DNA of 64,000 nt from a virus. Shown one piece after another: positions 6,438 to 13,545 of the stretch (position 1 is its first letter; each line of letters starts with the position of its first letter). The notes under the pieces are model-generated. The model made no database searches. It worked only from the letters and a program-made list of their open reading frames with translations, and was not told the DNA's origin. The position numbers and the translations under genes were made by a program. The DNA is taken from positions 84,914 to 148,913 of the IMG/VR virus record IMGVR_UViG_3300036790_000419. One strand, written 5' to 3'.

Positions 6438-6511
6438 GGGCCGCTAGCTCAACTGCGCAGAGCGGCTGACCTTTAATCAGCGGGTTCGGGGTTCGAGTCC
6501 CCGGCGGCCCA
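6438..6511 (+). tRNA. tRNA-Lys(TTT)
   Basis: Acceptor GGGCCGC/GCGGCCC, stem GCTGA/TCAGC, loop CCTTTAA (anticodon TTT), T-arm CGGGG-TTCGAGT-CCCCG, discriminator A. Confidence 0.93.
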
Positions 6512-6519
6512 CTAGCCTG

Positions 6520-6675
6520 GTGCGCGTGAGGAACCTCGCGCTCCGGGCAGCTGAGCGCCTGCACGTCATCTTCGACGCCGTCCCGGTTTACGAGGACGAG
6601 CGGTGGTACAGGTACGGAGACTGGGGCTGCCGGGCGTCCAACTGGGTGCGCCGGCAGCGGAACAAGCGCCGGTAG
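6520..6675 (+). CDS. small basic protein inside the tRNA array
   Basis: Fifty-one residues from a GTG nine bases after tRNA-Lys. It is rich in Arg and aromatic residues (RWYRYGDWGC), and its stop TAG lies inside the start of tRNA-Arg(TCT). No clear Shine-Dalgarno. The aromatic and charged composition argues for a real protein, but no family is recognised. Confidence 0.45.
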   Translation: MRVRNLALRAAERLHVIFDAVPVYEDERWYRYGDWGCRASNWVRRQRNKRR

Positions 6676-6739
6676 CTCAGTCGGACAGAGCAGGCGGCTT
6701 CTAACCGCCAGGCCGCGGGTTCGAGCCCCGCCTGGCGCA
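6666..6739 (+). tRNA. tRNA-Arg(TCT)
   Basis: Acceptor GCGCCGG/CTGGCGC, stem GGCGG/CCGCC, loop CTTCTAA (anticodon TCT), discriminator A, CCA encoded. Its first ten bases are also the end of the small frame before it. Confidence 0.93.
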
Positions 6740-6745
6740 CCACAC

Positions 6746-6818
6746 GGTCCTGTCGTCTAGCGGCCCAGGATGCCTGATTCTCGATCAGGTCGCGCGAGTT
6801 CGAATCTCGCCAGGACCA
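6746..6818 (+). tRNA. tRNA-Glu(CTC)
   Basis: Acceptor GGTCCTG/CAGGACC, stem CCTGA/TCAGG, loop TTCTCGA (anticodon CTC), T-loop TTCGAAT, discriminator A. Confidence 0.9.
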
Positions 6819-6912
6819 CGCAGAGCCTGCTACGCGGGAGACGGCCATTGCCAAAGCAGGTACTCTGAGGTCCGCGCCGGGAGCTGGCTGAAATCCGCTC
6901 GGCAGGACGCAA

Positions 6913-6986
6913 GCCCCTCTCGACTAGCGGTCCAGGTCGCCTGCCTTTCAAGCAGGATGACACCGGTTCGAATCCGGTGGGGGGAA
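6913..6986 (+). tRNA. tRNA-Glu(TTC)
   Basis: Acceptor GCCCCTC/GGGGGGA with a G1-A72 mismatch, stem CCTGC/GCAGG, loop CTTTCAA (anticodon TTC), T-arm ACCGG-TTCGAAT-CCGGT. Confidence 0.82.
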
Positions 6987-7017
6987 CGAGGGCCTCCGGG
7001 GTAACCTGGGGGCGCGA

Positions 7018-7095
7018 CGCGGAGTAGGGGAGTTCGGTTGTCCCCGCGGCGCTTTCATAACGCCGAGATCGCGGGTCCGAATCCCGCCTCCGCCA
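7018..7095 (+). tRNA. tRNA with CAT in a 9-base loop, initiator-like
   Basis: Acceptor CGCGGAG/CTCCGCC with a C1-C72 mismatch, as initiators have a 1-72 mismatch. D-stem GGGG/CCCC. Anticodon stem CGGCG/CGCCG encloses a 9-base loop CTTTCATAA; the normal Met loop is CTCATAA, so TT is extra. The T-loop is TCCGAAT, so C replaces T55. Read with a 7-base loop and a C-A closing mismatch the anticodon would be TCA (UGA). Function uncertain. Confidence 0.6.
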
Positions 7096-7186
7096 CGAGG
7101 CCCGGCACTGGCGGCCGGCGAAAGCCCCGGGGAATACGTGGCTGGCCCTGCTGGATAAGGGCTAAACAGCCGGGGGCCTCAGTCGA

Positions 7187-7259
7187 TCCGGCGTAGCTCA
7201 ATCGGCAGAGCAGCGTCCCGTTAAGGCGAGGGTTCCCAGTTCGAGTCTGGGCGCCGGAG
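7187..7259 (+). tRNA. tRNA-Asn(GTT), C33
   Basis: Acceptor TCCGGCG/CGCCGGA with G73, loop CCGTTAA where CTGTTAA is usual, T-arm CCCAG-TTCGAGT-CTGGG. Confidence 0.82.
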
Positions 7260-7364
7260 CGCGTCAGTCTGGGATACGAGGGGCAGCAGCCCTGCCGCGG
7301 CCCGCGCGGCGGTCGCCGAAGCGGGACGAGTGCCGGGGCTCCCCAGTCAGCCGCCGGCACACAT

Positions 7365-7440
7365 GGTCTTGTAGGGGAGCCTGGCCGTCCCCGCCGCCCC
7401 GTCAAGGCGAAGATCGCGGGTTCGAATCCCGCCAGGACCG
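7365..7440 (+). tRNA. tRNA-Asp(GTC), C33
   Basis: Acceptor GGTCTTG/CAGGACC with G73, D-stem GGGG/CCCC, loop CCGTCAA where CTGTCAA is usual, T-arm GCGGG-TTCGAAT-CCCGC. Confidence 0.82.
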
Positions 7441-7464
7441 CTTTCTCACCCGGGGCCGGGGCGT

Positions 7465-7599
7465 TTAGACACCGGAGCGCTTGCGCCGCTCGCCCAGCTC
7501 GGTCCGCCCGAGCCGGTACAGGGCGCGGTAGCCGCCGAGCCTCAGCCCGATCCAGATGCCGGAGCCGAAGGCGATGACCAGGAGGATGAAAATGCCCAC
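7465..7599 (-). CDS. small membrane protein inside the tRNA array
   Basis: Forty-four residues on the minus strand from GTG at 7599, in the gap between tRNA-Asp and tRNA-Val. One hydrophobic helix (residues 3-17, IFILLVIAFGSGIWIG) is followed by an Arg-rich tail (GERRKRSG). It is a plausible single-pass protein with a cytoplasmic basic tail. No homologue recognised. Confidence 0.5.
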   Translation of the reverse strand: MGIFILLVIAFGSGIWIGLRLGGYRALYRLGRTELGERRKRSGV

Positions 7600-7641
7600 G
7601 TGATTAAACGGTACCTGGTTCTTTACCAGTGTCTAGGCACT

Positions 7642-7713
7642 GCCCCTGTAGCTCAACGGGAGAGCGCCGTCTCGACAAGGCGGAGGGAGGTGGTCCGACA
7701 CCACCTAGGGGCA
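7642..7713 (+). tRNA. tRNA-Val(GAC), C33
   Basis: Acceptor GCCCCTG/TAGGGGC, stem CCGTC/GGCGG, loop TCGACAA (anticodon GAC, C33). T-loop TCCGACA has C at 55. Discriminator A, CCA encoded. Confidence 0.78.
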
Positions 7714-7717
7714 CCAT

Positions 7718-7791
7718 GCACTAGTAGCTCAGCGGACAAGAGCAGCGGCCTACGGAGCCGCGTGGCGGGGGTTCGAGTCCCTCCTAGTGCA
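7718..7791 (+). tRNA. tRNA-Arg(ACG)
   Basis: Acceptor GCACTAG/CTAGTGC, stem GCGGC/GCCGC, loop CTACGGA (anticodon ACG, needs inosine for CGC), discriminator A. Confidence 0.92.
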
Positions 7792-7802
7792 CGCGAGTAC
7801 AA

Positions 7803-7874
7803 GGGCGCATAGCTCAGCGGAAGAGCGCTCGGTTCACACCCGAGAGGCCGGCGGTTCGATCCCTTCTGCGCCCA
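7803..7874 (+). tRNA. tRNA-Val(CAC)
   Basis: Acceptor GGGCGCA/TGCGCCC, stem CTCGG/CCGAG, loop TTCACAC (anticodon CAC), discriminator A. The T-stem has one mismatch. Confidence 0.9.
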
Positions 7875-7875
7875 C

Positions 7876-7947
7876 GGTCGGTATAGCTCAACGGCAGAGC
7901 GCTGGACTGTGGCTCCAGACATACGAGTTCGATTCTCGTTACCAACC
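7876..7947 (+). tRNA. tRNA-His(GTG)
   Basis: Carries the His identity pair G-1 (7876) with C73. Stem CTGGA/TCCAG, loop CTGTGGC (anticodon GTG), T-arm ACGAG-TTCGATT-CTCGT, one C3-A70 acceptor mismatch. Confidence 0.9.
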
Positions 7948-7951
7948 CCAT

Positions 7952-8032
7952 GGCGGAGTGACCCGAGATGGCAAGGGGGCCGGCTGTAAACCGGCTGCGC
8001 GAGCATGGCAGGTTCGAGCCCTGCGTCCGTCA
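7952..8032 (+). tRNA. tRNA-Tyr(GTA)
   Basis: Long variable arm as in bacterial Tyr tRNAs. Stem GCCGG/CCGGC, loop CTGTAAA (anticodon GTA), T-arm GCAGG-TTCGAGC-CCTGC, discriminator A, CCA encoded. Confidence 0.9.
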
Positions 8033-8036
8033 CCAA

Positions 8037-8110
8037 GGTCTCATAGCTCAGTGGAACAGAGCACCCGCCTCCGGAGCGGGGGGCCGGCGGTTCGAGTCCG
8101 TCTGAGACCA
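8037..8110 (+). tRNA. tRNA-Arg(CCG)
   Basis: Acceptor GGTCTCA/TGAGACC, stem CCCGC/GCGGG, loop CTCCGGA (anticodon CCG), discriminator A. Confidence 0.92.
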
Positions 8111-8198
8111 CGACTGAGTTCACCGCCGTGACCTGGCAGCGGGTAGCGGTGGGCCAGTAAAGCGGGGCGTGCTGCCGGCTACGCCTGCCCCGTCCAAT

Positions 8199-8271
8199 GG
8201 CGGTATGGCCGAGTGGTACAGGCGCACGCCTGCAAAACGTGCTTACCCGGGTCCGATTCCCGGTGCCGCCT
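8199..8271 (+). tRNA. tRNA-Cys(GCA)
   Basis: Acceptor GGCGGTA/TGCCGCC, stem CACGC/ACGTG with C31-A39 closing mismatch, loop CTGCAAA (anticodon GCA). T-loop TCCGATT has C at 55. Discriminator T, CCA encoded. Confidence 0.88.
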
Positions 8272-8275
8272 CCAG

Positions 8276-8348
8276 GACCCTGTAGCTCAGCGGACAGAGC
8301 TGCTTCCCCCTAAGGAGCGAGTCGCTGGTTCGAGTCCAGCCAGGGCCG
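8276..8348 (+). tRNA. tRNA-Arg(CCT), C33
   Basis: Acceptor GACCCTG/CAGGGCC with one A-C mismatch, stem GCTTC/GGAGC, loop CCCCTAA where CTCCTAA is usual, discriminator G. Last tRNA of the array. Confidence 0.82.
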
Positions 8349-8378
8349 CCTTCGGTGCTCACGCTGTGGCAGCCTGGA

Positions 8379-8438
8379 GACGGGAGACCGGGTACGGGCT
8401 CGGCTTCGCGGGTCTGAGATCGTTTCCGGTCTCCCGTC
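8379..8438. repeat. 13-bp perfect inverted repeat after the tRNA array
   Basis: GACGGGAGACCGG (8379-8391) and its exact complement (8426-8438) enclose a 34-base loop. It may stabilise the array's 3' end or terminate it; an intrinsic terminator follows 47 bases later. Confidence 0.6.
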
Positions 8439-8484
8439 ACACCAGGGTACATGCACATCACTGCGTTACGCTGGCCCTATTACT

Positions 8485-8518
8485 CCCTGTTGTCCTCTTG
8501 AGGCTGACAGGGGTTTTT
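8485..8518 (+). terminator. intrinsic terminator of the tRNA array
   Basis: CCCTGT/ACAGGG stem with an inner TCCTC/GAGG pairing, followed by GTTTTT. Confidence 0.75.
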
Positions 8519-8629
8519 GCGTTCCGGTCACGTTTTGAGGGAAACAGTTCCGCCGGCCGGCGGGGTGCGACATAGTGGACTGTTTCCCCGTGACAAGCAC
8601 AGGGGGCCTATGAGTGAGGGGTTTTACCT

Positions 8630-9565
8630 ATGAAGCTCAGCAGGCGGCTTGCTGCCGTCATTGCGGTACCTGCCCTGGCGCTGGGGACCGGGCTGGCCGC
8701 GGCCGGCACCGCGCACGCCGCGCCAGGTGTCACCCAGCCCGCTGTGACCGACACCTGGGGTTTCGCCGGCGACGAGGCCGCGGCTAACTCCGGGACCAAT
8801 TTCACCCACTTCTCCGCCCTGGTCGGCGCGGGCACGCAGTACAGCGCGGCCAACCCGGCGCTGCCGTCTGTCGGCAGCGTGCTGAACGGCGCGGGCTCCG
8901 CCTGGCACCCGGTACCGCTGAGCGGCTCGCTGGGCAGGGCGCTGGCCTCGGTTGAGGCTGCGGGCCTGCAGTTCGGCGCGCACGGCAGCGAGACCGCCTC
9001 GCTGGGCGTGCTGCGGGCTGGCAGCCGCAATGACGTGGTGGCCGTCATCACCGGCCACGGCAGCCTTTCCTACGCGGTGCTGGCCTCCTACCCGGTGGCG
9101 GACACCGTCGGCCTGGACCTGCTGCACGACGGCAGATCGGCCTACACGTTCCGTGGCCGGCACATCCAGGCTGGCGCGGTGGCGTTCAGCACCGAGGACG
9201 TCCGCGCCGGCATCAGCTCGGTGAAGACGATCGACAGCTCGCACGTCAGCGGCGGCGTCATCAGCGGCGGCTTCCACACCGCCCTGGGCGGCATCCTGTC
9301 CGGTGCCCGCGCGGCGCAGGGCGGCGTCAGCGCGTTCGCCTCTGACCCGGTGCCCGACACCGCCGGCGGCATCGTGGTCCGGCTGGCGCACCTGCACCTG
9401 GACGCCAACGCCACCGCGGGCGAGACCTTCTCCGAGGGCTTCCAGTCCGGCGCGGCCTGGGCGGTCATCCCGTACGCGGCCTCGGTGAGCAACCGCACCG
9501 TCGCGGAGTCCACCGTCTTCGCCTCCGACCACATCTCGGTCGCGGAGCTGAGCACGCAGCACTAG
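8630..9565 (+). CDS. secreted protein of unknown function
   Basis: The 311-residue product has a clear Sec signal peptide: basic MKLSRR, a hydrophobic core and an AHA-A cleavage site near residue 30. The mature part is Ala/Gly/Ser/Thr-rich, seems beta-rich, and has no cysteines or recognised domain. A 7-codon frame (8610-8633) with its own AGGGGG site overlaps the start as ATGA, and its GAGGGG serves as the Shine-Dalgarno. It stands alone between two terminators, like a moron gene. It could alter the host surface or exclude superinfecting phages; that is inference only. Confidence 0.65.
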   Translation: MKLSRRLAAVIAVPALALGTGLAAAGTAHAAPGVTQPAVTDTWGFAGDEAAANSGTNFTHFSALVGAGTQYSAANPALPSVGSVLNGAGSAWHPVPLSGSLGRALASVEAAGLQFGAHGSETASLGVLRAGSRNDVVAVITGHGSLSYAVLASYPVADTVGLDLLHDGRSAYTFRGRHIQAGAVAFSTEDVRAGISSVKTIDSSHVSGGVISGGFHTALGGILSGARAAQGGVSAFASDPVPDTAGGIVVRLAHLHLDANATAGETFSEGFQSGAAWAVIPYAASVSNRTVAESTVFASDHISVAELSTQH

Positions 9566-9583
9566 CCAGCCCTGTCTCACGCG

Positions 9584-9615
9584 GGCAGCCCCGGGCGACG
9601 TCGCCCGGGGCTGCC
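9584..9615. terminator. perfect 16-bp palindromic terminator
   Basis: GGCAGCCCCGGGCGAC and its exact complement abut without a loop. It separates the secreted-protein gene from the head operon. Confidence 0.7.
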
Positions 9616-9637
9616 TGTGCTTCCCGATTAACCGGGC

Positions 9638-9937
9638 ATGCACCTCACGGGAATGTGGCACGAGTTCATGGCCGCCGCCGGCAATGCCCCGGGCGCGCAG
9701 AAGGGTGACGTCATCGTCACCCTGATGGACCCGGTCGGCGGGGTCGGCGAGGTCACGGTCCCCAGCAGTGACGTGACCATCGCGGCCGAGGCCGGCAACC
9801 TGATCGGCGTGCAGCTCAAGATGCCGGACGGGCGCCGCCTGTTCGTGTCCGCAGCCAACCTGGCCGGCATGATCGACGCGCCGCGCGAGGAGGCCCGGGA
9901 GGACAAGCCGGCCCGGGCGCGGCAGCCTGGCAGGTAG
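9638..9937 (+). CDS. hypothetical protein upstream of portal
   Basis: Ninety-nine residues; the ATG ends a perfect start-associated motif (CCGATTAACCGGGCATG, 9624-9640) and has no Shine-Dalgarno. The middle is beta-rich (GDVIVTLMDPVGGVGEV), and the tail is charged. Its place just before the portal suggests a head-related role, but no family is recognised. Confidence 0.6.
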   Translation: MHLTGMWHEFMAAAGNAPGAQKGDVIVTLMDPVGGVGEVTVPSSDVTIAAEAGNLIGVQLKMPDGRRLFVSAANLAGMIDAPREEAREDKPARARQPGR

Positions 9938-9953
9938 CCCCGATTAAGGGGGC

Positions 9954-11552
9954 ATGACTACACCGGGCGGCGGGCAGGGCTCCTACAGCTCCAGCGTGCA
10001 GCCGCCTGGTGGCCTCGGGGTTAGCAGTCAGGGCTACGGCCAGGAGGGCTACGTCCTGCAGGACGAGCAGACGCTTGTCCAGCCGCCCGACGAAGCTCTC
10101 AATTTTGCCACCGGCGTCCCGTACTTCCTCCCCTTCGCCACCCCGTACCGGGACTCGTGGGAGGTCTTCCGCGACGACCCGGTCAGCATCCGCCAGCTGG
10201 TCACCATGCGCCGCCGCGACGGCCAGGCCAGGGCGCTGTACCGGCTGCTGACCAAGCCGCTGCTGAGCGCGATGAAGAACGCCGACGTGGTGCCCGCCGA
10301 CGGGGTGACCGGCGGGGTGGAGGAGGCCCGGTTCTGCAAGGACCTGCTGTTCGCGCCGCGGGCGCAGGGCGGCATGTCTCAGTCGTTTGACAAATTCGTC
10401 AAGCAGATGCTGCTCGCGCTGTTCAACGGGTTCAGCGCCTGGGAGATGGTCTACTGGGTCCCCAAGACCGGGCCGAACAAGGGCAAGTGGACGCTGCGCA
10501 AGATGGACTGGCGCCCTTCGGAGACCCTCACCTTCCTGCTTGACGGCCAGGGCGAGTTCAACGGCTTCCGGCAGCGCACGTTCTTCCAGGGCCGGACGAT
10601 CGACGTCAAGATCGCGAAAGAGACCGCGCTGTACTACGCGCACGAGGAAGCCGAGCGGCCGTTCTACGGCGTGTCCATGTTCGAGAGCGCCTTCTACCAC
10701 TACGACAAGAAGGAGAAGCTCTACTACATCGCTCACCTGGCGGCGCAGCGGGCCGCGGTGGGCCTGCGGGTGGGCACGATGGTGCCGAATGCCCCGGCTG
10801 AGGACAAGAACAACTTCATCCGGGCGCTGGCCCAGCTCGGGCTCGCGCAGTACATCGCGCTGCCCACCGCCGACTGGACGGTGCAGACCCTCAACGAGTC
10901 AGCCAGCCGGTTCGACTTCCTGGGGCTGATCAACCACCACAACAGCCAGATGTCCAAGAGCGTTCTCGCCCAGTGGTTCGACAACGAGCAGGGAGGCGGC
11001 CAGGGGGACAGCACGCTGGTCGACTTCGGCAAGCAGGACGACGTCACCTACTTCCTGATGCTGGAGGGCATCCTGGAGGAGATGGCCGGGATCATCACCG
11101 ACCACATCTTCCCGCGCTTCGTCGACTGGAACTTCGGCTCCGGCAAGTACCCGCAGTTCAAGTGGGGCCCGCTGACCGAGGAGGCCAAGGCCGCCATCCA
11201 GGACACGTTCGACAAGCTGGCCACCGCCGGCCAGCAGGCCAACGTCACGCCGGAGTTCATGCTCGACCTGGAGCAGCGGATGGCCGTCGACTTCGGGTTC
11301 GACATCGACTACGACAAGATCAAGGCGGACCGCGAGAAGCAGCAGAAGCAGATGGCCGCCCAGCAGAAGCAGATGGCCGCCCAGGCCCAGCAGCAGGCGC
11401 AGAACCCGGTCCAGGCCGGGAAGGGCGGGTCCCCCCAGCAGCCGGTGGTGCACATCAAGGTCCCGGTCGGCTCCCAGACTTCCGCCACCGGCACGTCGGC
11501 CTCCGGCGGCAGCGCGGTCGGCCAGCGCAGCGGGAACGGGCTAGACAGGTGA
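9954..11552 (+). CDS. portal protein (DUF935/Mu gp29-like)
   Basis: The 532-residue protein forms the dodecameric ring at the capsid vertex through which DNA passes. Recognised by the DUF935-like order: N-terminal MRRRDGQARAL region, FNGFSAWEMVYW, then WRPSETLTF, HEEAERPFYGVSMFE and HLAAQRAAVGLRVG. The C-terminal 80 residues carry a Gln-rich segment with the repeat QKQMAAQ. The ATG is fixed by the start-associated motif CCGATTAAGGGGGCATG. The next gene overlaps its stop. Confidence 0.85.
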   Translation: MTTPGGGQGSYSSSVQPPGGLGVSSQGYGQEGYVLQDEQTLVQPPDEALNFATGVPYFLPFATPYRDSWEVFRDDPVSIRQLVTMRRRDGQARALYRLLTKPLLSAMKNADVVPADGVTGGVEEARFCKDLLFAPRAQGGMSQSFDKFVKQMLLALFNGFSAWEMVYWVPKTGPNKGKWTLRKMDWRPSETLTFLLDGQGEFNGFRQRTFFQGRTIDVKIAKETALYYAHEEAERPFYGVSMFESAFYHYDKKEKLYYIAHLAAQRAAVGLRVGTMVPNAPAEDKNNFIRALAQLGLAQYIALPTADWTVQTLNESASRFDFLGLINHHNSQMSKSVLAQWFDNEQGGGQGDSTLVDFGKQDDVTYFLMLEGILEEMAGIITDHIFPRFVDWNFGSGKYPQFKWGPLTEEAKAAIQDTFDKLATAGQQANVTPEFMLDLEQRMAVDFGFDIDYDKIKADREKQQKQMAAQQKQMAAQAQQQAQNPVQAGKGGSPQQPVVHIKVPVGSQTSATGTSASGGSAVGQRSGNGLDR

Positions 11553-11851
11553 GCGCGCACGAGGCCATGGCGGCGCTCGCCCGCGACCTGGTCGAGGAGC
11601 TGGCGGCCGGGCGGGCACTGGAGCTGGCCGCTCAGGCCCAGGGGCCGGGGGCGCCCCCGGCCGCGCCCTTGCCCCCGGTACCGCCCGCGAAGACCGGGGC
11701 CGGGGCCGTGTACCCGCAGCTCGGCAGCGCGCTGCTGGTCCCGCCCGGCGATACCATCTCCGGCCTTGCCTACGCGCACCTGCAGCCGCCTCAGCCGCCT
11801 GGTGCCCCGGGCGGCCAGCCGGGCGCGCGGCCTCCGATTGCCGGTCAGTGA
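11549..11851 (+). CDS. proline/alanine-rich hypothetical protein
   Basis: One hundred residues; GTG overlaps the portal stop. An amphipathic helix (residues 1-30) is followed by Pro/Ala/Gly-rich low-complexity sequence. It lies between portal and MuF genes, so a structural or scaffolding role is possible. Not recognised. Confidence 0.55.
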   Translation: MSAHEAMAALARDLVEELAAGRALELAAQAQGPGAPPAAPLPPVPPAKTGAGAVYPQLGSALLVPPGDTISGLAYAHLQPPQPPGAPGGQPGARPPIAGQ

Positions 11852-12306
11852 CCGACGACCGTCTGATGCGCCAGCAGGCCCCGTATCCCGAAGCCCTCGC
11901 TTACCTGGTGGAGCGCCTTGAGTACCGGCCAGGCTGGGAGTTCCGCCTTGCGGACGCCGACCGGGGCCAGGGTAGCGCGGGCCTCACCCTGACCATCACG
12001 ACACGGGGGTACGACAGCAGGCACCCTGACCGGGGTGAGAACTACCGGGTGGACCACTACATGCTGGTGCCGCCGGCCGCCTACGACCTCCGGTCGTGGC
12101 AGCACTGGCTATTTGAGCAGCTGCTCCTCGTTGAGCGGCACGAGGCCATGGAGTTCTTCGCCGTTCACGACTCGCCGGGCAGCGAGCACCTGGTGCGCCC
12201 GCTGTCCCCGAGTCACGGGCCGGGTAACGATCCTTACCTTGTCCGTGAGGTCGGTACTGATGTTGACCAGCGCACCAGCTTTCGCGGCGTCCTGAACCCG
12301 GGGTAG
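11848..12306 (+). CDS. conserved phage protein, head region
   Basis: The 152-residue protein overlaps its neighbours by four and one bases, so translation is coupled. The N-terminal half, with YLVERLEYRPGWEFRLAD and GLTLTITTRGYDS, is typical of a conserved actinophage protein of unknown function encoded near the head genes. It has no catalytic motif. Confidence 0.65.
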   Translation: MTDDRLMRQQAPYPEALAYLVERLEYRPGWEFRLADADRGQGSAGLTLTITTRGYDSRHPDRGENYRVDHYMLVPPAAYDLRSWQHWLFEQLLLVERHEAMEFFAVHDSPGSEHLVRPLSPSHGPGNDPYLVREVGTDVDQRTSFRGVLNPG

Positions 12307-13313
12307 TGGCGGACCCCGGGCAGCAGGCCGCGGCAGCCGTGCGCCAGTCGGCGGCGGGGGCGGCCGGGTACCTCGCGTTGGTCACCCGCAGCAACCCGCT
12401 CGGCTCGGCCGACGACCTGCTGCGCCGCCCCGACACTGACGCGGTCCTGCGGCAGGCACTGGACGAGGCGCGCTCGGCGGCGGGTGAACTAGTCCGCCAG
12501 GCCTGGGACGACTCGGGCGCCGTGAGCGGCGACGACGAGACACTGAACGACCTGCTGGACGACATCGGCAAGATCTTCGGTGAACTAGCCCGCCTGCGCG
12601 GCCTTGTCCGGCACGCCCACGCCTCGGTCCCGCCGCGCGTCTTTATCCGCGGCGTGCACTCCCCGGGCGAGCACCCGTCCCAGAGAGCCGCCGAGGAGCG
12701 CGCGGACGCCGTGCGGGACGCTCTCCTCGGCTGGGGCCGCCAGGCTGCCCTGAGGGCCCGCATGGCCGCGCACGCAGCCGCTGGCGCCGGCGCGTCGGCT
12801 GCGGTTCTCGCCGGCGGCCTGGCCCGCGAGGCCGCCGGCGAGAAGCTGCGCAAGCGGTGGCGGGCGCACGCCGAGAGCCCGTCGTGCTGCTACTGGTGCC
12901 GGAAGCTGAACGGGGTGACGATTGGCCTGCGCGAGTCGTTCGCCCCGTACCTGGGAGGCCCGGTGGCGATGCCGCAGTCCCGCGAGCGGCGCGTGGCCAC
13001 GCGAGCGGGGGCCGCGCGGTACGGCCTGCCGGCGGGCTCTAGGATCGTCTACACGCACCCGCCGCGCCCGTACCACGGTAAGCTTCAGGGACCGTTGCTC
13101 CACCCCTTCTGCAGGTGCTGGCTGGAAATCGTACGTACTGGCGATTCCGTCAGGGTGCCTGTGGACGGCGGCCCGGCACCGGAGAAGTTCATGTCCGCGG
13201 ACGACATCCGGGACATGCCCGAAGACGGCTACCAGGCTGACCTCGCGTTCCTGCGGGCGGCCGTCCACGAGCTGGACCAGGTACTGAAGAGACTGGCTGA
13301 GGGTGGTGGCTGA
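12306..13313 (+). CDS. MuF-like minor capsid/head morphogenesis protein
   Basis: The 335-residue protein lies directly after the portal group, the usual place for MuF-like proteins. A helical N-terminal half (residues 1-185) precedes a small domain with CCYWC (C194, C195, C198) and HPFCRCW (H266, C269, C271). This Cys/His set is typical of phage MuF-like C-terminal domains and could bind zinc. GTG start overlaps the previous stop. Confidence 0.75.
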   Translation: MADPGQQAAAAVRQSAAGAAGYLALVTRSNPLGSADDLLRRPDTDAVLRQALDEARSAAGELVRQAWDDSGAVSGDDETLNDLLDDIGKIFGELARLRGLVRHAHASVPPRVFIRGVHSPGEHPSQRAAEERADAVRDALLGWGRQAALRARMAAHAAAGAGASAAVLAGGLAREAAGEKLRKRWRAHAESPSCCYWCRKLNGVTIGLRESFAPYLGGPVAMPQSRERRVATRAGAARYGLPAGSRIVYTHPPRPYHGKLQGPLLHPFCRCWLEIVRTGDSVRVPVDGGPAPEKFMSADDIRDMPEDGYQADLAFLRAAVHELDQVLKRLAEGGG

Positions 13314-13539
13314 CAAGACGCGCCAGTGGTTCGCGGACAGTACCGTTTCCTACGCGCTGGGCGTGCTCGCACTGTTCGAGTACGCGAGGGCACACGGGGT
13401 GAAGTACGTTTTCGGGCCGCTGGACACGCACTCGATGACCGACGGGGGACTCACCGTCTCCGGTGCCGAGCACGACCTGGACCAGGCCGCCGCCGTGCTC
13501 GCCGGGGTTCCCGGGCTGGTGGAGTACGAGCCCGATTAG
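13303..13539 (+). CDS. small hypothetical protein
   Basis: Seventy-eight residues from GTG at 13303 (or 13306), overlapping the MuF-like gene. It has one alpha region (YALGVLALFEYARAHG) and an acidic C-terminus. Its last codons and stop form the CCGATTAG of the next start-associated motif. Function unknown. Confidence 0.55.
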   Translation: MVADKTRQWFADSTVSYALGVLALFEYARAHGVKYVFGPLDTHSMTDGGLTVSGAEHDLDQAAAVLAGVPGLVEYEPD

Positions 13540-13545
13540 CTGTCC

